A stretch of 18,851 nt of DNA from an uncultured Clostridia bacterium. GTDB taxonomy: Bacteria; Bacillota; Clostridia; Oscillospirales; Oscillospiraceae. This document shows, piece after piece, positions 1 through 7,238 of this stretch (its first letter is position 1; the number at the start of each line of letters is the position of its first letter). The notes beneath the pieces were generated by a model. That model was not told the DNA's origin and searched no databases. It was given only the letters and a program-made list of their open reading frames with translations. The stretch lies in contig CAMNHH010000024.1 in assembly GCA_946539175.1 (NCBI GenBank), positions 1 through 18,851 of the forward strand, written 5' to 3'. A program made the translations under genes and the position numbers.

Positions 1-74
1 GATATAATAGCACGCAACTCCCAAAATGTCAAGCACTTTTTTTGCTTTTTTCAAACTTTTTTGCAGATCCGAGA

Positions 75-110
75 AAAGGCCCGGAAAGCCCTGGGGCTTC
101 CGGGTCATTT
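75..110 (-). terminator. Rho-independent terminator of the mscS-acyltransferase-DUF6320 operon
   Basis: A GC-rich inverted repeat (80-91 pairing with 94-104, one bulged base) lies just past the stop codon of the zinc-ribbon membrane protein at 121. Read on the minus strand the stem is followed by a TTTT run (74-77), as in an intrinsic terminator. A looser T-rich tract also follows the stem on the plus strand, so it may work in both directions. Positions 1-74 are AT-rich and show no gene. Confidence 0.65.
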
Positions 111-120
111 TCCCTTTTCT

Positions 121-810
121 TTACAAAAACAGCTTCCGCTCCAGGTAAGCCCGCCAGGGCGGAATCAATCCGCAGAGGATCAGAAACAAGCCCACCATGG
201 AGAAGGCGCAGACCGGATACAGAGACCAGGTGAACATCTTACCGCCGAAGGTGATGCACTGGAACAGCTCCACCAGCATGGTGGAGCAGCCGATGCTGAT
301 CAGCAGGATGCCGGTCTTCAGCAGGCGGCGGCGCTTGCCGAAGCGGAACAGGGCGATGCTGGCGGTGGTCAGCAGGCAGGCCAGCAGGGTCACCGGGAAG
401 GCGAAGGGCAGAAACCAATTTCCCTTGTTATACAGGCAGATATAGAGCAGGTAGCCCCCCGTCAGGGCAAAGGCCAGGGGCACAAAGATCAGCGGCTCCC
501 GGCGCTCGAACCAGAAGGGAAAGATGCCGGAGAAATATACCAGGGCGCAGCCCAGCATCACGTAACCGGACCAGTAGACCCCATGGAGATTGGTGAGACA
601 GTAGATCAAAGCCGACAGGCTGACTGCCACCAGCAGGGCTGTCAGAAAAGCCAGGATGGGATAGCGGCGGCTCTTTGGAGGCGCGGGATATTGGTCGGAA
701 AAGGTGGGCTTTGCAGGGGCGCTGCCCTCCGGATCCCACACCGGCGTCCCGCACAGGGGGCAGCGCGCCGCCCCCTCCTGCAGCCGAACACCGCATTTGA
801 CACAGTACAT
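121..810 (-). CDS. Zinc-ribbon polytopic membrane protein (DUF6320-like)
   Basis: A protein of 229 residues. Four cysteines at residues 3, 6, 17 and 20 (CxxC...CxxC) form a zinc ribbon at the N-terminus. A Pro-rich linker follows, then about six hydrophobic segments (roughly 50-72, 77-101, 106-127, 131-154, 163-189, 193-217), so it should sit in the cytoplasmic membrane with the ribbon probably cytosolic. The architecture matches DUF6320 proteins of Clostridia, recognised by memory rather than by search; no biochemical function is known to me. It is the last gene of a three-gene operon. Its ATG shares one base with the TGA of the upstream acyltransferase-like gene, and its AAAGGAG ribosome site lies inside that gene, so the two are probably translationally coupled. 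That pairing suggests it is the membrane partner of the acyltransferase-like protein. Confidence 0.8.
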   Translation of the reverse strand: MYCVKCGVRLQEGAARCPLCGTPVWDPEGSAPAKPTFSDQYPAPPKSRRYPILAFLTALLVAVSLSALIYCLTNLHGVYWSGYVMLGCALVYFSGIFPFWFERREPLIFVPLAFALTGGYLLYICLYNKGNWFLPFAFPVTLLACLLTTASIALFRFGKRRRLLKTGILLISIGCSTMLVELFQCITFGGKMFTWSLYPVCAFSMVGLFLILCGLIPPWRAYLERKLFL

Positions 811-2105
811 CAGGATTCAGCTCCTTTAAGCGGGTGATTGTTGAGGTTGCTTTCGATGGACACGGGGACGCCCAGCTCCACCAGCCGGGAGAAGAAGCGG
901 CGCTCCAGCTCGGACTCCCGGATATTGCGGATCATATTGATACAGGTCTCCCCGCCGAAGCTGGCCACGGAGCAGTTGTTGGGATAGCTCCGCTGGGGGC
1001 CGATGATGAACTCCAGCCGCCGCACGTAATCACACATCGGGGCGGGCAGCCGCACGGCGCCCAGATTGGACAGATTGATGCAGCCCTTGCTCTCCCCCCG
1101 CTGAGAATAGATGATCCGCATGACCACGTTTTTGATGGGCAGCGGCACCGCCCGAATCAGAGGGATCTGCTGGGGATTCACGTTGGCGGCAATCCGACCC
1201 GCCATCTGCTGGGGCGTTCCCTCGGCGGCCAGCTGGGCCGCCATGCGTCTGCAGAGCTCCGACAGGCTGTACTCCCCCATCCGGGGATCCACCCCGGGGT
1301 TCAGGGTCAGCACGAAATTCCGCAGGGTATGGCTGCCGTAGAGCCGGCGGAGGTTGATGGGGATGGTCACCTTGACCGGCTTGCGCTTCCGCCGGTTGGG
1401 GCAGCGCTCCGCCTGCCAGTCCAGGATGCACGCCGCCATAACGGCGGCCAGGAAGACCGTCACCGTGGCCCCGAAGCGATGGGCCGCCTCCAGCAGCGCT
1501 CCGGTGGGGACCACGCCGGTGGTCAGATGGAGGAAGTTGGGCTCATAGCTGCCCTTCAGCCGCAGGGCGTCGGGCTCGTGGTCGTTCAGCGTGACGCCGT
1601 TGCTGTAACGGACGAAGCTGTCCTCCAGCTCCCGGGCCTCGGGGGCCGCCTGCCAGTCCAGGACCCCCTCCTCCGCCGGGATCTCCACGCCATGGCGAAT
1701 GGAAAGATAGCGGGCCGTCAGGGTCTTCAGATAGACCATGCCGCCGGTGCCGTCGGTGAGGGAGTGGAAGAACTCCACAGCCACGCGATTGCGGAAGTAC
1801 ATGACCCGCAGGCAGCAGCTGCGGAGCTCCTTCTCCTGCATCAGGGTCAGCGGATAGGCATAGTCCTCCCGCACCACGGGCGGCTTGTCCAGCTCCTCCA
1901 GATAGTACCAGAAGACGCCGGTCCGCAGCCGCACGTACATGGAGGGAAAGCGGGGCATCAGCTCCGTCACAGCCTGCTGCAGCACCGCGGGATCCACAGG
2001 CTCGGTCAGCGTGGCGGAGACCCGGAAGGCGTTCACCCAGCGGCGCTGCCGGATGGCGGGAAAGATCAAAGCGGCATTGTCCAGCCGCATCCATTTTTTA
2101 CTCAT
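810..2105 (-). CDS. Condensation-domain/alcohol acetyltransferase-like protein
   Basis: A soluble protein of 431 residues with the HxxxDG motif of the CoA-dependent acyltransferase superfamily (chloramphenicol acetyltransferase/condensation fold) at residues 114-119: His114, Asp118, Gly119. An N-terminal stretch of the 'WVNAFRVSATLTEPVD' type and a central Arg/Lys-rich 'PVKVTIPINLRRLYG' segment fit the alcohol acetyltransferase-like branch of this fold. Its length is typical of a single two-lobed module. The likely reaction is transfer of an acyl group from a thioester to a hydroxyl or amine, but the substrate cannot be read from the sequence. The ATG at 2105 overlaps the end of mscS by 8 bases and the stop touches the DUF6320 gene, so it is firmly inside an envelope operon. 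An acyl modification of a membrane or wall component is an inference from that context. Confidence 0.75.
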   Translation of the reverse strand: MSKKWMRLDNAALIFPAIRQRRWVNAFRVSATLTEPVDPAVLQQAVTELMPRFPSMYVRLRTGVFWYYLEELDKPPVVREDYAYPLTLMQEKELRSCCLRVMYFRNRVAVEFFHSLTDGTGGMVYLKTLTARYLSIRHGVEIPAEEGVLDWQAAPEARELEDSFVRYSNGVTLNDHEPDALRLKGSYEPNFLHLTTGVVPTGALLEAAHRFGATVTVFLAAVMAACILDWQAERCPNRRKRKPVKVTIPINLRRLYGSHTLRNFVLTLNPGVDPRMGEYSLSELCRRMAAQLAAEGTPQQMAGRIAANVNPQQIPLIRAVPLPIKNVVMRIIYSQRGESKGCINLSNLGAVRLPAPMCDYVRRLEFIIGPQRSYPNNCSVASFGGETCINMIRNIRESELERRFFSRLVELGVPVSIESNLNNHPLKGAES

Positions 2106-2925
2106 GATTCTGTAGATGGACGTTCAAATGGGGATAGGTCATCTCCACCCCGGCGGCCTTGAACTCCTCCCAGACATAGCGGCGCAGATCGAAACGGGTC
2201 TGCACGAAGCGGGAGGCGGGGATCCAGAAGTGGACGTGGTAACGAATTGCGGAGTCACCGAATTCCTCAAACTCCACCCGGACCTCCTCGTCCGGCAGGG
2301 GCTCGCAGCGATTCAGGGCTCTGTGAAGGGCCTGCATGACCAGCTTCGGATTGCTGTCATAGGAGGCGGAGATCTCCAGATCCAGGCGGCGCTTGCCCAG
2401 GGCGGAGAAGTTCTCGATGGTGGCCGCCGCCAGCTTGGAGTTGGGGATCAGCACGGAACGGTTGTCGATGGTGGAGAGATTGGTATAGATCATGCCGATC
2501 TCGATGACCGTGCCCTCCAGCCCGTCCACGGAGACGTAGTCCCCCCGCTTGAAGGGCTTGGTGCCGGTGACCATGATCCCTCCGGCCACGTTGGACAGCA
2601 CATTCTGTACGGAAAGGGAGAAGGCCAGGGAGGCCACGCTGAGCAGGGCCACCAGGGAGCTGACGTCAATGCCCACATAGGAGGCCACCATCAAAACGGC
2701 GATGAAGTACAGCAGGAACCGCAGCATATTCTTGATGAAGCGATGGAGGCTCACATCCAGCCTGGTCTTTTTCAGGACCCCATCCAGCAGGCGGATCACC
2801 AGCTGCACCAGCAGAACGCTGACCAGCAGCATGGCCACCGCGATCAGCAGGGTCCGCAGGGGCAGCCCCTCCATGGTCTGTTTCAGATTGTTCAGTTCCT
2901 GTACCACATCGCTGTAGCGCCGCAT
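2098..2925 (-). CDS. mscS: Small-conductance mechanosensitive channel, MscS family
   Basis: A protein of 275 residues, the size of a minimal MscS. A first hydrophobic helix around residues 25-46 and a second around 65-85 are followed by the pore-lining TM3 region (SLVALLSVASLAFSLSVQ, then NVLSNVAGG) and the beta-domain sequence GDYVSVDGLEGTVIEIG, both typical of MscS. The C-terminal alpha/beta domain is present. The channel opens under membrane tension and releases solutes on hypo-osmotic shock. The frame is open further upstream, but the ATG at 2925 is chosen because GAAGGAGG sits 8-9 bases before it and the channel homology starts there. It is the first gene of a three-gene operon; a near-consensus promoter lies about 220 bases upstream, leaving a long structured leader. 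Confidence 0.92.
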   Translation of the reverse strand: MRRYSDVVQELNNLKQTMEGLPLRTLLIAVAMLLVSVLLVQLVIRLLDGVLKKTRLDVSLHRFIKNMLRFLLYFIAVLMVASYVGIDVSSLVALLSVASLAFSLSVQNVLSNVAGGIMVTGTKPFKRGDYVSVDGLEGTVIEIGMIYTNLSTIDNRSVLIPNSKLAAATIENFSALGKRRLDLEISASYDSNPKLVMQALHRALNRCEPLPDEEVRVEFEEFGDSAIRYHVHFWIPASRFVQTRFDLRRYVWEEFKAAGVEMTYPHLNVHLQNHE

Positions 2926-3139
2926 AAAATCGCCTCCTTCACCGGATTTCGGACTGTGATACTGATATTTGAAAAAATGTAGAAACATGATATTCCGGCA
3001 TCCGCATTTTGCGGATGCCGGCCTGGGCAAGGCCCGGGGAAATATGCCGTACAATCTCTATTTTGCAAACCGAATGGATCTGCACACTGCGGTGAAACCG
3101 CGGTTGATGAAACAGTTTCTGTCCGTTTCACCAAGGAGC
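2926..3139 (-). promoter_or_regulatory. Structured 5' leader of the mscS operon
   Basis: The promoter at 3146-3174 would start transcription near 3139, leaving about 210 untranslated bases before the mscS ATG. Two features stand out. A distal stem pairs 3091-3098 with 3125-3132 (GGTGAAAC/GTTTCACC on either strand). A perfect 11-bp hairpin pairs 2995-3005 with 3011-3021 around a 5-nt loop, preceded in the transcript by a weaker GC stem (3022-3039). About 17 bases after the big hairpin the transcript has a run of six U residues, too far away for a classical terminator. I match it to no riboswitch class I know. It may be an attenuator, a structured RNA or simply a stable UTR. Confidence 0.45.
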
Positions 3140-3145
3140 GGTATC

Positions 3146-3174
3146 ATTATATCACAGAGAGGGGGGAAATGCAA
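3146..3174 (-). promoter_or_regulatory. Sigma-A-type promoter of the mscS operon
   Basis: On the minus strand, TTGCAT (3174-3169) and TATAAT (3151-3146) are separated by exactly 17 bases, a near-consensus housekeeping promoter. It lies after the asd terminator, which marks the start of a separate transcription unit. Confidence 0.8.
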
Positions 3175-3180
3175 CGGTGG

Positions 3181-3211
3181 AAAAACAGGAGGCGGTCCCT
3201 TGCGGACCGCC
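3181..3211 (-). terminator. Rho-independent terminator after asd
   Basis: A perfect 8-bp stem (3191-3198 with 3204-3211, 5-nt loop) starts 17 bases past the asd stop codon. On the minus strand it is followed after a few bases by TTTTT (3185-3181). It closes the ddl-DUF1934-lysC-asd unit just before the mscS promoter. Confidence 0.85.
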
Positions 3212-3227
3212 TTCCGTTGGAAGCCTG

Positions 3228-4235
3228 TTATTCCTTTTCGATCAGCAGCTCCGCGATCTGGATGGCGTTGGTGGCGGCGCCCTTGCGGATCTGGTCGCCG
3301 CAGCACCAGAGCACCAGGCCCTCGTCGTCGCTCAGATCGGGGCGGACGCGGCCCACGTAGACCAGGTCCTGGTCGGAGCTGTCCAGCGGCATGGGGTACT
3401 CTCTCTCCGCCAGGTCGTCCATCAGCTTGCAGCCGGGGGCGTGCTGGAGGGCGCGGCGGGCCTCATACACCGTGGGACGGTGCTCGAAGCGCAAATTCAG
3501 CGAGATGGAATGGCTGCGGAACACCGGCACCCGGACGCAGGTGCAGCTCACCTTCATCTCCGGCAGATGGAGGATCTTCCGGCCCTCGTACTGGAGCTTC
3601 ATCTCCTCGGAGGTGTAGCCGGACTCCTGCTCCCCGCCGATCTGGGGGATCAGGTTGAAGGCGATCTGGTGGGGAAAGACCCTGGGCTGCACAGGCTGGC
3701 CCTTCATCACGGCGCTCACCTGCTCGCTGAGCTCCACCGGGCCGGCGGCGCCGGCGCCGGACACCGCCTGATAGGTGGAGGCCACCATGGCGGTGATGGG
3801 CGAAAGCTGCTTCAGGGCGTTCACCGCCGTGACGGCGATGATGGTGGAGCAGTTGGGGTTGGAGATAATCCCCCGGTGCCGCTTTACGTCCTCCGGGTTC
3901 ACCTCCGGCACCACCAGGGGTACGTCCTCCCGCAGACGGAAGGCGGAGGAATTGTCGATGAACACAGCCCCGGCATTCACGATGGCGGGCGCGAACTGCT
4001 TGGCCACGTCGCTCTCGGCGGCGCCCAGCACGATGTCCAGGCCCTCGAAGGCGTCCTCGGCGGCCAGCTCGATCTGAATGGGCTTGCTGTTCCAGGCCAC
4101 CACCTTGCCGGCGCTGCGTTCGCTGGCAAAGAGATGGAGCTCGCTGACGGGGAAGTCCCGCTCCAGCAGGATCTTCATCATCTCCCGGCCCACGGAGCCG
4201 GTGGCGCCCAGGATGCCCACCTTATATTGTTTCAT
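3228..4235 (-). CDS. asd: Aspartate-semialdehyde dehydrogenase
   Basis: A protein of 335 residues, normal for the family. It makes L-aspartate 4-semialdehyde by NADPH-dependent reduction of aspartyl phosphate, the second step towards lysine/diaminopimelate, threonine and methionine. The nucleotide-binding loop GATGSVG is at residues 10-16. The catalytic cysteine is Cys129 in SNPNCSTI and the catalytic histidine is His242 in RVPVFRSHS. The ATG at 4235 is preceded by GGGAGG at a good distance. lysC, which makes its substrate, ends only 59 bases upstream and no promoter of quality is seen between them, so the two are almost certainly co-transcribed. A strong terminator follows. Confidence 0.97.
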   Translation of the reverse strand: MKQYKVGILGATGSVGREMMKILLERDFPVSELHLFASERSAGKVVAWNSKPIQIELAAEDAFEGLDIVLGAAESDVAKQFAPAIVNAGAVFIDNSSAFRLREDVPLVVPEVNPEDVKRHRGIISNPNCSTIIAVTAVNALKQLSPITAMVASTYQAVSGAGAAGPVELSEQVSAVMKGQPVQPRVFPHQIAFNLIPQIGGEQESGYTSEEMKLQYEGRKILHLPEMKVSCTCVRVPVFRSHSISLNLRFEHRPTVYEARRALQHAPGCKLMDDLAEREYPMPLDSSDQDLVYVGRVRPDLSDDEGLVLWCCGDQIRKGAATNAIQIAELLIEKE

Positions 4236-4294
4236 GCTGTTATCCTCCCTATTGAAAAATCATAATGGACAAGTATCCGATGATTGGCGGCAGT

Positions 4295-5617
4295 TTACTT
4301 CACAAAGCTGTCGTACAGCACCTGCACGGCACGGGCGTAGTCCGCCTCGTCCAGGCCCAGGATCACGTTGACCTCCCGGGGGTCCTGGGAAATCAGACGG
4401 ATGTTGATGCCCTCCCGGCCCAGGGCCGAGAAGATCCGGCCGCAGATATCGGGTCGGCCCGCCATGCGGCGGCCCACGGCGGCCAGGATGGCCAGGTCCT
4501 TCTTCACCCGGACCTCGTCCGGGGCCAGCTTCTCCTGGAGCTGGCTGACGATGCTGTGGAGCACCTTCTCCAGCTTGCTCTCGCAGACCACCAGGGAGAA
4601 GGTGTCGATGCCGTTGGGGGTATATTCCACCGCCAGGCCGTGGTTCTCGAAGATCTCAAAAACCTTGCGGATGGCCCCCACCTCGGAGCTCAGGCCCCGC
4701 TTGGAGATGCTGACGGCGGCATAGTCCTTCTTGCCGGCGATGCCGGTGATGAAGCGGCGCTCGTCGGCGGGATCGTCGGCGTCGTCGAAACGCTCCATGA
4801 TAATGGTGCCAGGGTGCTCCGGGTCGTTGGTGTTGCGGATGTTCAGCGGGATATTCTTCTCCGCCACGGGGAAGATGGTGTCCTCATGGAGCACCTGGGC
4901 TCCCAGGTAGCTCAGCTCCCGCAGCTCCGTGTAGGTGACCCGGGGAATGGGCTCCGGGTCCTTGACAATGCGAGGGTCCGCCATCAGGATGCCGGAGACG
5001 TCGGTCCAGTTCTCGTAGATGTCCGCGTCCAGAGCCGCAGCGGCCAGGGCGCCGGTGATGTCGGAGCCGCCCCGGGTAAAGGTATGGACGCTGCCGTCGG
5101 GCATCGCCCCGTAGAAGCCGGGGATGACGATGCGCTTGCCCGCGGCGATCTCCTTCAGCGCGGCGTAGGACCGGAGCTGGTCCACGCTGCCGTCCATGCG
5201 GAAAAAGAGCCAGCGGGTGGCATCCACAAACTCAAAGCCCAGATAGTCCGCCATCAGCAGGGCGGAGAGATACTCGCCCCGGGAAGCCAGGGCGGCCTCG
5301 GACATGCCGTTTTCCATGGCGGTCCGGATCCGGTCCAGCTCGCCCTCCAGGTCGGTGCTCAGCCCCAGCTCGTCCCGGATCTCCAGATAGCGCTGGCGGA
5401 TCATGCCGAACACGGAGTCGCAGGAGACGCCGTAGCGCATGTGGGCGTGGCAAAGATAGAGCAGATCGGTGATCTTGTGGTCCTCCCTGGCGCGCTTTCC
5501 GGCGGCAGAGACCACCACCACCCGTCTGGATTCGTCGGCCTCCACAATGGCGCGAACCTTGGCGTACTGGGCGGCGCTGGCCATGGAAGACCCGCCGAAT
5601 TTCAAAACCTTCAACAT
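4295..5617 (-). CDS. lysC: Aspartate kinase with C-terminal ACT domains
   Basis: A monofunctional aspartokinase of 440 residues that phosphorylates aspartate to aspartyl phosphate, opening the aspartate family pathway. The amino-acid kinase domain begins with KFGGSS (residues 6-11) and contains FTRGGSDITGALAA and the VSGILMADPRIV region. The last ~150 residues form the ACT regulatory pair, so feedback control by an end product such as lysine or threonine is expected; which one cannot be read off. Upstream in-frame ATGs exist at 5668 and 5623, but only the ATG at 5617 has AAAGGAG about 7 bases before it and starts at the conserved MLKVLKFGG. The gap to the DUF1934 gene is only 63 bases and contains no lysine riboswitch. 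Confidence 0.95.
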   Translation of the reverse strand: MLKVLKFGGSSMASAAQYAKVRAIVEADESRRVVVVSAAGKRAREDHKITDLLYLCHAHMRYGVSCDSVFGMIRQRYLEIRDELGLSTDLEGELDRIRTAMENGMSEAALASRGEYLSALLMADYLGFEFVDATRWLFFRMDGSVDQLRSYAALKEIAAGKRIVIPGFYGAMPDGSVHTFTRGGSDITGALAAAALDADIYENWTDVSGILMADPRIVKDPEPIPRVTYTELRELSYLGAQVLHEDTIFPVAEKNIPLNIRNTNDPEHPGTIIMERFDDADDPADERRFITGIAGKKDYAAVSISKRGLSSEVGAIRKVFEIFENHGLAVEYTPNGIDTFSLVVCESKLEKVLHSIVSQLQEKLAPDEVRVKKDLAILAAVGRRMAGRPDICGRIFSALGREGINIRLISQDPREVNVILGLDEADYARAVQVLYDSFVK

Positions 5618-5680
5618 AGGCATACTCCTTTCTGCCTTATTGTATGTGGGATCGCCGGGATCCGACACAGTTTTCGGGCT

Positions 5681-6103
5681 TCACCTGGGGCGTACCTTCA
5701 GCCAGTAGTCGATGCGGCCCATGCCCAGTCCCTCGATGTTGATGTCGTAGCTCACATGGAGGCTGCCGCCGGTGAGGGTCATCTCGTCCTCCACCGCCCG
5801 GGTGCGGACGGTGATCAGCAGGGCCCCCTGCTCGGTGTTGTACAGGGACTCGTGGACCCGGCCCGGGGCAAAGACCATCTCGCTGCTGACGGCTCCGGTG
5901 CGGCGCAGCACCACCTTGTTCCGGTGGAGCTCAAAGACGGTGTCAGTCCCCTTTAGACCGGTCAGCTCCGACTCGGCATAGCGCAGATAAAGGATCCCGT
6001 CCTCTCCGGTCAGAGAGGCCTCGGTGGTGAGCTCGATGCTGTCCGGCTCCCGGTCCCGGTATTTCTGGACGCCCTTGATCTCCAGAATAAAATCACTGGG
6101 CAT
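5681..6103 (-). CDS. DUF1934 (YwiB-like) calycin-type beta-barrel protein
   Basis: A small protein of 140 residues, rich in beta strands, with no membrane segment or signal peptide. The pattern matches DUF1934 proteins related to Bacillus YwiB: an opening MPSDFILEIKGVQ, a central FELHRNKVVLRRTG strand pair and a C-terminal SYDINIEGLGMGRIDYWLKV. The fold is lipocalin-like and the function unknown. Its ATG at 6103 lies 11 bases inside the end of ddl, so it is translationally coupled to the D-Ala-D-Ala ligase. lysC follows after 63 bases. A role beside wall precursor synthesis is possible but is only inferred from the neighbours. Confidence 0.85.
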   Translation of the reverse strand: MPSDFILEIKGVQKYRDREPDSIELTTEASLTGEDGILYLRYAESELTGLKGTDTVFELHRNKVVLRRTGAVSSEMVFAPGRVHESLYNTEQGALLITVRTRAVEDEMTLTGGSLHVSYDINIEGLGMGRIDYWLKVRPR

Positions 6104-7169
6104 AGCGGGCCTCCAGCGCCAGAGAGATCAGCCGGTCCAGCAGCTCGCTGTAGGGGATGCCGCTGGCCTCGAAGAGCTTGGGATACATGGAGATGGAGGT
6201 GAAGCCGGGGAGCGTGTTGATCTCGTTGAAGACCACCTGCTCGTCCCGGTAGCCCACAAAGAAGTCCACCCGGGCCAGGCCGGTGCAGCCCAGGGCCTGA
6301 TAGACCCGGACGGCGGCCTGCCGCACCTCCTCCGAGGCCTTCTCGGAGATCCGGGCAGGGATGTAGAGGGTGGAGGTATCGGTAAGGTACTTGGTCTCGT
6401 AGTCGTAGAACTCCGCGCCGGCGTCGATCTCGCCGCAGACGGAGGCCGCGGGGGTCTCGTTGCCCAGAACGGCAACCTCCACCTCCCGCCCGTCGATGAA
6501 CTCCTCCACCAGGACCTTCCGGTCAAAGCGGACGGCGTTCTCCAGGGCGGCCAGAAGGGCCTCCCGGCTCCGGGCCTTGCTGACGCCCACGGAGGAGCCG
6601 GTGCCGGCGGGCTTGACGAAGACAGGATAGGCAAAGCGGCTCTCCACCCGATCCAGCGCAGCCTCGGGGCGGCTGCGAAGCTGCTCTCTGGTCACCAGCT
6701 CCCAGTCCGCCTGGCGAACGCCGGTGAGCCCGGCAATCAGCTTGGTCATGCACTTGTCCATGCAGGCGGCGGAGGCGGCCACGTGGCAGCCCACGTAGGG
6801 AATGCCCGCCAGCTGCAGCAGGCCCTGGACGGAGCCGTCCTCGCCGTTCTCCCCGTGGAGCACGGGGAAGACCACGTCGATCCGCTCCCGGACCACGTTG
6901 TCCCCCTCAAAGGACAGCAGACCCTGGCCCCGGATGGGGGAAATGGCCGCGGTGCGGTTGCCGGGGTGGTGCCGCCAGGAGCCTGTGGGCAGCTCGGAGT
7001 AGTCCGTGCCGCCAAAGAGAATCCAGTTGCCCTCCTTGGTGATGCCCACGGGATAGATGTTATACTTTTCAGGGTCCAGTCGGTTCATGACAGACTCCGC
7101 GGAGCGCAGAGACACCTCATGCTCCGGGGAAACGCCGCCGAACAGGACGCAAACGTTCAATTTTTTCAT
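6093..7169 (-). CDS. ddl: D-alanine--D-alanine ligase
   Basis: An ATP-grasp ligase of 358 residues joining two D-alanines for the peptidoglycan pentapeptide. Family landmarks are FGGVSPEHEVSL near the N-terminus, VLHGENGEDGSVQGLL, the ATP-binding VFVKPAGTGSSVGVSKA, VEEFIDGREVEVAVLG and the Mg-binding FNEINTLPGFTSISMYPK. The omega-loop reads EFYDYETKYL, with the Tyr typical of D-Ala-D-Ala enzymes, not the His/Lys pattern of vancomycin-resistance D-Ala-D-Lac ligases. The open frame reaches back to 7232, but the ATG at 7169 is chosen for its GAGGTAGG ribosome site and because homology begins at MKKLNV. A consensus promoter lies 35 bases upstream. It is the first gene of a unit continuing into DUF1934, lysC and asd. 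Confidence 0.96.
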   Translation of the reverse strand: MKKLNVCVLFGGVSPEHEVSLRSAESVMNRLDPEKYNIYPVGITKEGNWILFGGTDYSELPTGSWRHHPGNRTAAISPIRGQGLLSFEGDNVVRERIDVVFPVLHGENGEDGSVQGLLQLAGIPYVGCHVAASAACMDKCMTKLIAGLTGVRQADWELVTREQLRSRPEAALDRVESRFAYPVFVKPAGTGSSVGVSKARSREALLAALENAVRFDRKVLVEEFIDGREVEVAVLGNETPAASVCGEIDAGAEFYDYETKYLTDTSTLYIPARISEKASEEVRQAAVRVYQALGCTGLARVDFFVGYRDEQVVFNEINTLPGFTSISMYPKLFEASGIPYSELLDRLISLALEARYAQ

Positions 7170-7203
7170 GGTAAACCTACCTCTCAAATTGGATAGCCAG
7201 CAG

Positions 7204-7232
7204 ATTATAGCGCAAATCCAAGAAAAATACAA
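7204..7232 (-). promoter_or_regulatory. Sigma-A-type promoter of ddl
   Basis: On the minus strand, TTGTAT (7232-7227), a 17-base spacer and a perfect TATAAT (7209-7204) lie just past the stop codon of the E2-like membrane gene and upstream of the ddl start. It allows ddl and the genes after it to be expressed independently of the two-component operon. Confidence 0.82.
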
Positions 7233-7238
7233 GTATAA

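Noticed and set aside
3..8. TATAAT at the window edge
   Set aside because: The region for a -35 box lies outside the window on the plus strand and no gene follows on that strand, so it cannot be judged.
834..2162. Long open frames opposite real genes (also 4265-5956, 7290-8630, 8678-11035, 10656-12551)
   Set aside because: They mirror recognisable minus-strand genes, are rich in His/Gln/Gly/Pro as expected for antisense of high-GC coding sequence, and have no ribosome sites or family motifs.
2926..3054. N-terminal extension of MscS
   Set aside because: The extra residues come from the leader hairpin region, have no ribosome site and no channel homology.
5618..5680. Lysine riboswitch or separate promoter before lysC
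   Set aside because: Only 63 bases are available, far too short for the riboswitch. A TACAAT-like box exists but no acceptable -35 lies at 16-18 bases.
6093..7169. Vancomycin-resistance (D-Ala-D-Lac) ligase
   Set aside because: The omega loop has YDYETKY with the Tyr of D-Ala-D-Ala ligases, and no vanH/vanX genes are nearby.
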